DNA of 64,000 bases. Origin: Rhodococcus oryzae. GTDB taxonomy: Bacteria; Actinomycetota; Actinomycetes; Mycobacteriales; Mycobacteriaceae. The stretch's first letter is position 1; every line of letters starts with the position of its first letter. The DNA is taken from assembly GCF_005049235.1 (NCBI RefSeq), contig NZ_SUMD01000002.1, forward strand, positions 248,001 to 312,000, given 5' to 3'. The notes beneath the pieces are model-generated. The model made no database searches. It was not told the origin of the DNA and saw nothing but the letters and a program-made list of their open reading frames with translations. The translations under genes and the position numbers were made by a program. This document shows, piece by piece, positions 61,078 through 64,000 of the stretch.

Positions 61078-61755
61078 ATGACGCACGTCAAGTCCAGCCC
61101 GCGCCACGGGCTGCGGATCGCCACCACCGGGGCCGCCGCCGCCGTCGCACTGAGCTTCTGCTCCATCGGTGCCGCCAATGCCGACACCGTCATCCCGTTG
61201 CCCGGCGGCACGATCACCAAGACCCTCGCGGACGGCACCGAGGTGACCGTCACCATGACCGGCGAGTCCGCGACGGTGTCGCCGTCGATGGGGTCTACTC
61301 CCCTGCACCGCAACGTGTGGGTCTCCGGCTCGGCGAAGGTCGAGATCTCCGGCGGCTCCGGTGCCGAGGGCGGCTCCATCGAGCCCGGCTACATCGTGGG
61401 CTGCCAGCTGACCCTCGGCGGCGAGACCGGAGCGGACGCCGGTATCGGGGCCGAGTGGAAGGGCGCTGCCGAACCCACTGCCGGCGGTGCGGGCACCGTC
61501 TCGATCGGTCCCGGCGAGGCTGCGAGCTTCCCGATCCTCGACCTCGAGTCCGCCGACGACTTCGGCGGCGAGTCGCACTCCGGGGAACACTCCTTCGAGG
61601 GCGACTCCGGCAGCGTCACGTGGGCCGACTCCACCATGGGCGTCGACGGCTGCGCCGGCTACGCGCAGGCCCGCTCCTACGTCAACGTCACCGTCGACAC
61701 CGAGAACGTCATGAGCACCGTCACCCTCTGGGGACAGCCCTTCAGCATCGGCTGA
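61078..61755 (+). CDS. MspA-family outer-membrane porin 2
   Basis: 225 aa. Signal peptide cleaved after A35 (GAANA-DTVIPLPGG), then VTMTGESATVSPSMGSTPLH, RNVWVSGSAKVEISGG, GYIVGCQLTLGGETG, DGCAGYAQARSYVNVTVDTE and WGQPFSIG. The acidic stretch LESADDFGGESHSGEHSFEG is unusual and may line the channel or bind cations. Tandem paralogue of porin 1 and last gene before a strong hairpin. Confidence 0.92.
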   Translation: MTHVKSSPRHGLRIATTGAAAAVALSFCSIGAANADTVIPLPGGTITKTLADGTEVTVTMTGESATVSPSMGSTPLHRNVWVSGSAKVEISGGSGAEGGSIEPGYIVGCQLTLGGETGADAGIGAEWKGAAEPTAGGAGTVSIGPGEAASFPILDLESADDFGGESHSGEHSFEGDSGSVTWADSTMGVDGCAGYAQARSYVNVTVDTENVMSTVTLWGQPFSIG

Positions 61756-61773
61756 CCGAACGGCGGGTTGCGA

Positions 61774-61822
61774 ACACGGCCCCGGGGCGGGAGGTGATGC
61801 CGCCTTTACCCTGGGGCCGTGT
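61774..61822 (+). terminator. Terminator of the mgtA-porin operon
   Basis: ACACGGCCCC and GGGGCCGTGT are exact complements; the 29-nt loop contains a second small stem (GGCGG/CCGCC). It starts 19 bp past the second porin stop. Confidence 0.7.
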
Positions 61823-61925
61823 GCTCAACCAAATAGAGAGTGCTCCAACGATTCTGGAGTGCAGTCGGTCTTCGCGTCGAGATGGCGCCCCCCGGACGGA
61901 ATCGTATTCGGCTAGCATCGGGAGC

Positions 61926-62594
61926 ATGCGCAGCGACCTGATGAAGAACGCGGAACGTAGTGGTGAGCCGGGGACTTTCGTGCTCCAGAACTCGCGAATG
62001 CTGAAGGTGGACCTGGCCGGAACCGGTGGGCACTTCCTCGCCCGTCAGGGGTCGATGGTCGCCTACCAGGGTGATGTCGACTTCGCCTATCAGGGCAGCG
62101 GCGGCCTCGGGAAACTGTTCAAGAAGGCACTCACCGGCGAGGGCATGTCGCTGATGAAGGTGTCCGGCAGCGGCGACGTCTTCCTCGCCCGCGACGCCGA
62201 CGAGATCTTCCTGCTCGAACTCGAGGACGAGTCGGTGACCGTCAACGGGACGAATGTCCTCGCCTTCGAGAGCTCACTGAGCTGGGACATCAATCGGGTC
62301 GAGGGTGCGTCGATGCTCAGCGGCGGGTTGTTCAACACAACCTTCAGTGGGCGCGGTGTGCTTGCGATCAACGTCTACGGCACGCCTGTGGTGCTGAACG
62401 TGGACACCCCCACGTTTGTCGACATGCAGAGCGCGGTGGTGTGGTCGACCGGGCTGCAGTCGACCATCCGCAAGACCGCGAAGATGTCCGCAGCGATCGG
62501 GCGCGGTTCGGGTGAGGCGTACCAGTTGTGTCTCACCGGCAACGGATTCGTCGTTGTTCAGGCGTCCGAGGGTCACCCCATCCCGCAGCACTGA
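61926..62594 (+). CDS. AIM24 family protein
   Basis: 222 aa from ATG 61926. The repetitive beta-prism pattern of AIM24 is clear: FVLQNSRMLKVDLAGTGGHF, LARQGSMVAYQGDVDF, KVSGSGDVFLARDADEIFLL, ESSLSWDINRVEGASML. Cytoplasmic. The bacterial role is unknown, though members are often near membrane-stress genes. It has its own promoter region behind the porin terminator. Confidence 0.88.
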   Translation: MRSDLMKNAERSGEPGTFVLQNSRMLKVDLAGTGGHFLARQGSMVAYQGDVDFAYQGSGGLGKLFKKALTGEGMSLMKVSGSGDVFLARDADEIFLLELEDESVTVNGTNVLAFESSLSWDINRVEGASMLSGGLFNTTFSGRGVLAINVYGTPVVLNVDTPTFVDMQSAVVWSTGLQSTIRKTAKMSAAIGRGSGEAYQLCLTGNGFVVVQASEGHPIPQH

Positions 62595-62643
62595 CCCGGA
62601 CCTCCCGGTCGGCCGTGGCTCCGTACCGACCGGGAGATCGTGC

Positions 62644-62991
62644 TCAGGCCGCATATCCCAGCGCAGCGGCGACGAGCACCGGCGCCAGGTACAGCAGCGG
62701 GAACGGGATGTGCGCGTACGAGCGCGCCCGGACCACAGTGATGACCGCCCCCGTGAAGTACAGGAAAAGGCCGATCGTGGCCACGACGCCGACCGCCGGT
62801 ACGAACAGGCCGACCAGCAGGCCCGCCGCCCCGGCCGCCTTGGCGGCACCGAGCCACGGCCACCACGACTGCGGGACGCCGTAGTCGGTCAGGGCTTCCA
62901 CGACCCATCCGGCGCGGAAGAAGACGGCGGCCGCCGAGTAGCCGACCCATGCTGCGGCCAGGATGGTGACGATGACATAGGCGGTGTTCAT
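62644..62991 (-). CDS. DoxX-like membrane protein
   Basis: 115 aa, four membrane helices: VIVTILAAAWVGYSAAAVFF, LGAAKAAGAAGLLVGLFVPA, VVATIGLFLYFTGAVITVVR and LLYLAPVLVAAALGY. The GAAKAAGAAGLLVG helix and GVPQSWWPWLG match DoxX_2 proteins. Function unclear. Divergent from the FGE-domain gene. Confidence 0.82.
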   Translation of the reverse strand: MNTAYVIVTILAAAWVGYSAAAVFFRAGWVVEALTDYGVPQSWWPWLGAAKAAGAAGLLVGLFVPAVGVVATIGLFLYFTGAVITVVRARSYAHIPFPLLYLAPVLVAAALGYAA

Positions 62992-63096
62992 CGGAATTGT
63001 CTCCTCATCGGGTTCGAATGGATTCACCACCATGACGGCCGCCACGTCGAGAATGTGACAGCCCGCGATCAACGAATTTCCAGGAGTCGACCGGCC

Positions 63097-63738
63097 ATGA
63101 AGATGATCGCCGTCCCCGCGGGGGACGTCACCCTCTCGGATCGGCGGACCAGCCGCAGCTGGCGCGTCGATGTCGGGGCCTTCGAGATCGCCGCAACCCC
63201 CGTGACCCAGGGCGAATACGCCGAGGTCACCGGCGAGTGGCCCGGGTCGACTCGGGGTGCGCGTCTGCCGGTCGAGGGTGTGTCGTGGTGGGACGCGATC
63301 ACGTTCTGCAACAACATGTCCGAGCAGGCCGGCCTCGCCGGCGCCTATCGCATTGTCGGTGACGACGTCACCTGGGACACAACAGTCGACGGGTACCGGC
63401 TGCCGACCGAGGCCGAGTGGGAACGTGCCAGCCGGGCCGGGACGACCGGTCCCCGGCACGGACCCCTCGACGAGATCGCCTGGTATCGACAGAATTCCGA
63501 CGGCGGGCCGCACGAGGTGGGTGGGAAGCAGCCGAACGCGTGGGGACTGCACGACACCCTGGGCAATGTCTGGGAATGGTGCTGGGACCTCTACGACCCC
63601 GAGGTGTACGGCACGTATCGGGTGCTGCGCGGAGGCGGCTGGTTCGACGACCACTGGAGCTGCCGGGCGTCAGCCCGGCGGCGCAGCCACCCGACCTACC
63701 GGATCGACGACGTCGGGTTCCGCGTCGCCCGCGGATAG
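63097..63738 (+). CDS. FGE-sulfatase (SUMF1) domain protein
   Basis: 213 aa from ATG 63097, AGGAG 10 nt upstream. Single FGE fold: FEIAATPVTQGEYAEVTGEW, PVEGVSWWDAITFCNNMSEQ, YRLPTEAEWERASRAG, GLHDTLGNVWEWCWDLY, VLRGGGWFDDHWSCRASARR. Short compared with true formylglycine-generating enzymes, whose paired catalytic cysteines near the C-terminus are not both evident. No sulfatase adjoins. Role unknown. Confidence 0.85.
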   Translation: MKMIAVPAGDVTLSDRRTSRSWRVDVGAFEIAATPVTQGEYAEVTGEWPGSTRGARLPVEGVSWWDAITFCNNMSEQAGLAGAYRIVGDDVTWDTTVDGYRLPTEAEWERASRAGTTGPRHGPLDEIAWYRQNSDGGPHEVGGKQPNAWGLHDTLGNVWEWCWDLYDPEVYGTYRVLRGGGWFDDHWSCRASARRRSHPTYRIDDVGFRVARG

Positions 63739-63780
63739 CCGCAACCGCCAACCTGGAGCATCCTCGACGGAACTATCGAC

Positions 63781-64000
63781 TCACGCCTGCCCGGGCTTGA
63801 GTACGATGAACAGGCCGTGTGCCTCGGCGCAGAGCCGGTCGCCGTCGTGCATGGTGGCGCGCACGTAGACCTTGCGACCGTCCTGGCGCTCGGCCCAGGC
63901 GCGGACCGTCAACTCGGTGTTGAGCGGGGTGACGGATCGGTAGTCCACGGTGAGGGACGCGGTCCTGGTCACCGACCCCGCGTGCATCGCGGCAGCCATG
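63781..64000 (-). CDS. PaaI-type hotdog thioesterase, 5' part outside window
   Basis: Partial: the last 73 codons are visible, running to the right edge. MHAGSVTRTASLTVDYRSVT, LTVRAWAERQDGRKVYVRAT and LCAEAHGLFIVLKPGQA are the C-terminal strands of a hotdog-fold acyl-CoA thioesterase. The catalytic helix lies off-window. Tail to tail with the FGE gene, 42 bp apart. Confidence 0.75.
   Translation of the reverse strand, partial: MAAAMHAGSVTRTASLTVDYRSVTPLNTELTVRAWAERQDGRKVYVRATMHDGDRLCAEAHGLFIVLKPGQA

Overview
The window is high-GC actinobacterial DNA, most likely from Nocardia or a close relative in the mycolic-acid bacteria (Mycobacteriales). The gene order ino1 - padR - DUF1707 membrane protein - DUF5318 - ponA1 - GT87 - rpsF - ssb - rpsR - rplI - dnaB follows the near-origin block of Mycobacterium tuberculosis (Rv0046c to Rv0058, from memory). 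Two MspA-type outer-membrane porins and mycothiol-family enzymes fit the same group. The species is an inference.

Layout. 1-2061: 5' part of a TIR-STAND ATPase, a conflict or antiphage-type protein. 2186-16435: conserved core of inositol phosphate synthesis, cell wall synthesis, ribosomal proteins and replication, ending in an intein-free dnaB preceded by a cluster of DnaA-box-like 9-mers. 16436-21691: accessory DNA with an IS-like repeat, an unknown gene, a frameshifted hydrolase, and a TetR/NAD-binding-protein pair with a clear operator. 21692-28034: a complete D-Ala-D-Lac glycopeptide-resistance cluster. vanR-vanS run on the plus strand; vanH-vanA-vanX-C39-like peptidase-murG run on the minus strand in a fully overlapping operon. 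A 51-bp promoter-like direct repeat brackets the cluster. 28205-30684: a NarL-type two-component pair and a membrane protein. 30923-35197: small acidic orphan proteins (one SUKH/SMI1), gene relics and two secreted proteins. 35215-39912: hydrolase/MarR pair, SRPBCC protein, membrane protein and a stand-alone pseudokinase.

39847-46456 holds a probable rifamycin-response region: helR and a Rox-like FAD monooxygenase carry the same inverted repeat and -10 element, matching the rifamycin-associated element. 46489-52800: an AraC regulator facing an MFS - SDR - BKACE - acyl-CoA synthetase operon for an unknown beta-keto acid. 53560-55986: a His-rich protein behind a CsoR-like copper operator, with an MFS exporter downstream.

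56121-61822 is the most striking part. Two M-box (Mg2+) riboswitches stand back to back. Each is followed by a short reading frame with a strong ribosome binding site, and then by a gene: a 68-aa unknown protein on the minus strand, and on the plus strand an MgtA-type P-type ATPase followed by two MspA-like porins. This suggests joint Mg2+ control of inner- and outer-membrane uptake. 61926-64000: AIM24, DoxX, FGE-domain and thioesterase-type genes.

All assignments come from reading the sequence without searches. Family names rest on recalled motifs, and starts were chosen from ribosome binding sites and remembered homologues.
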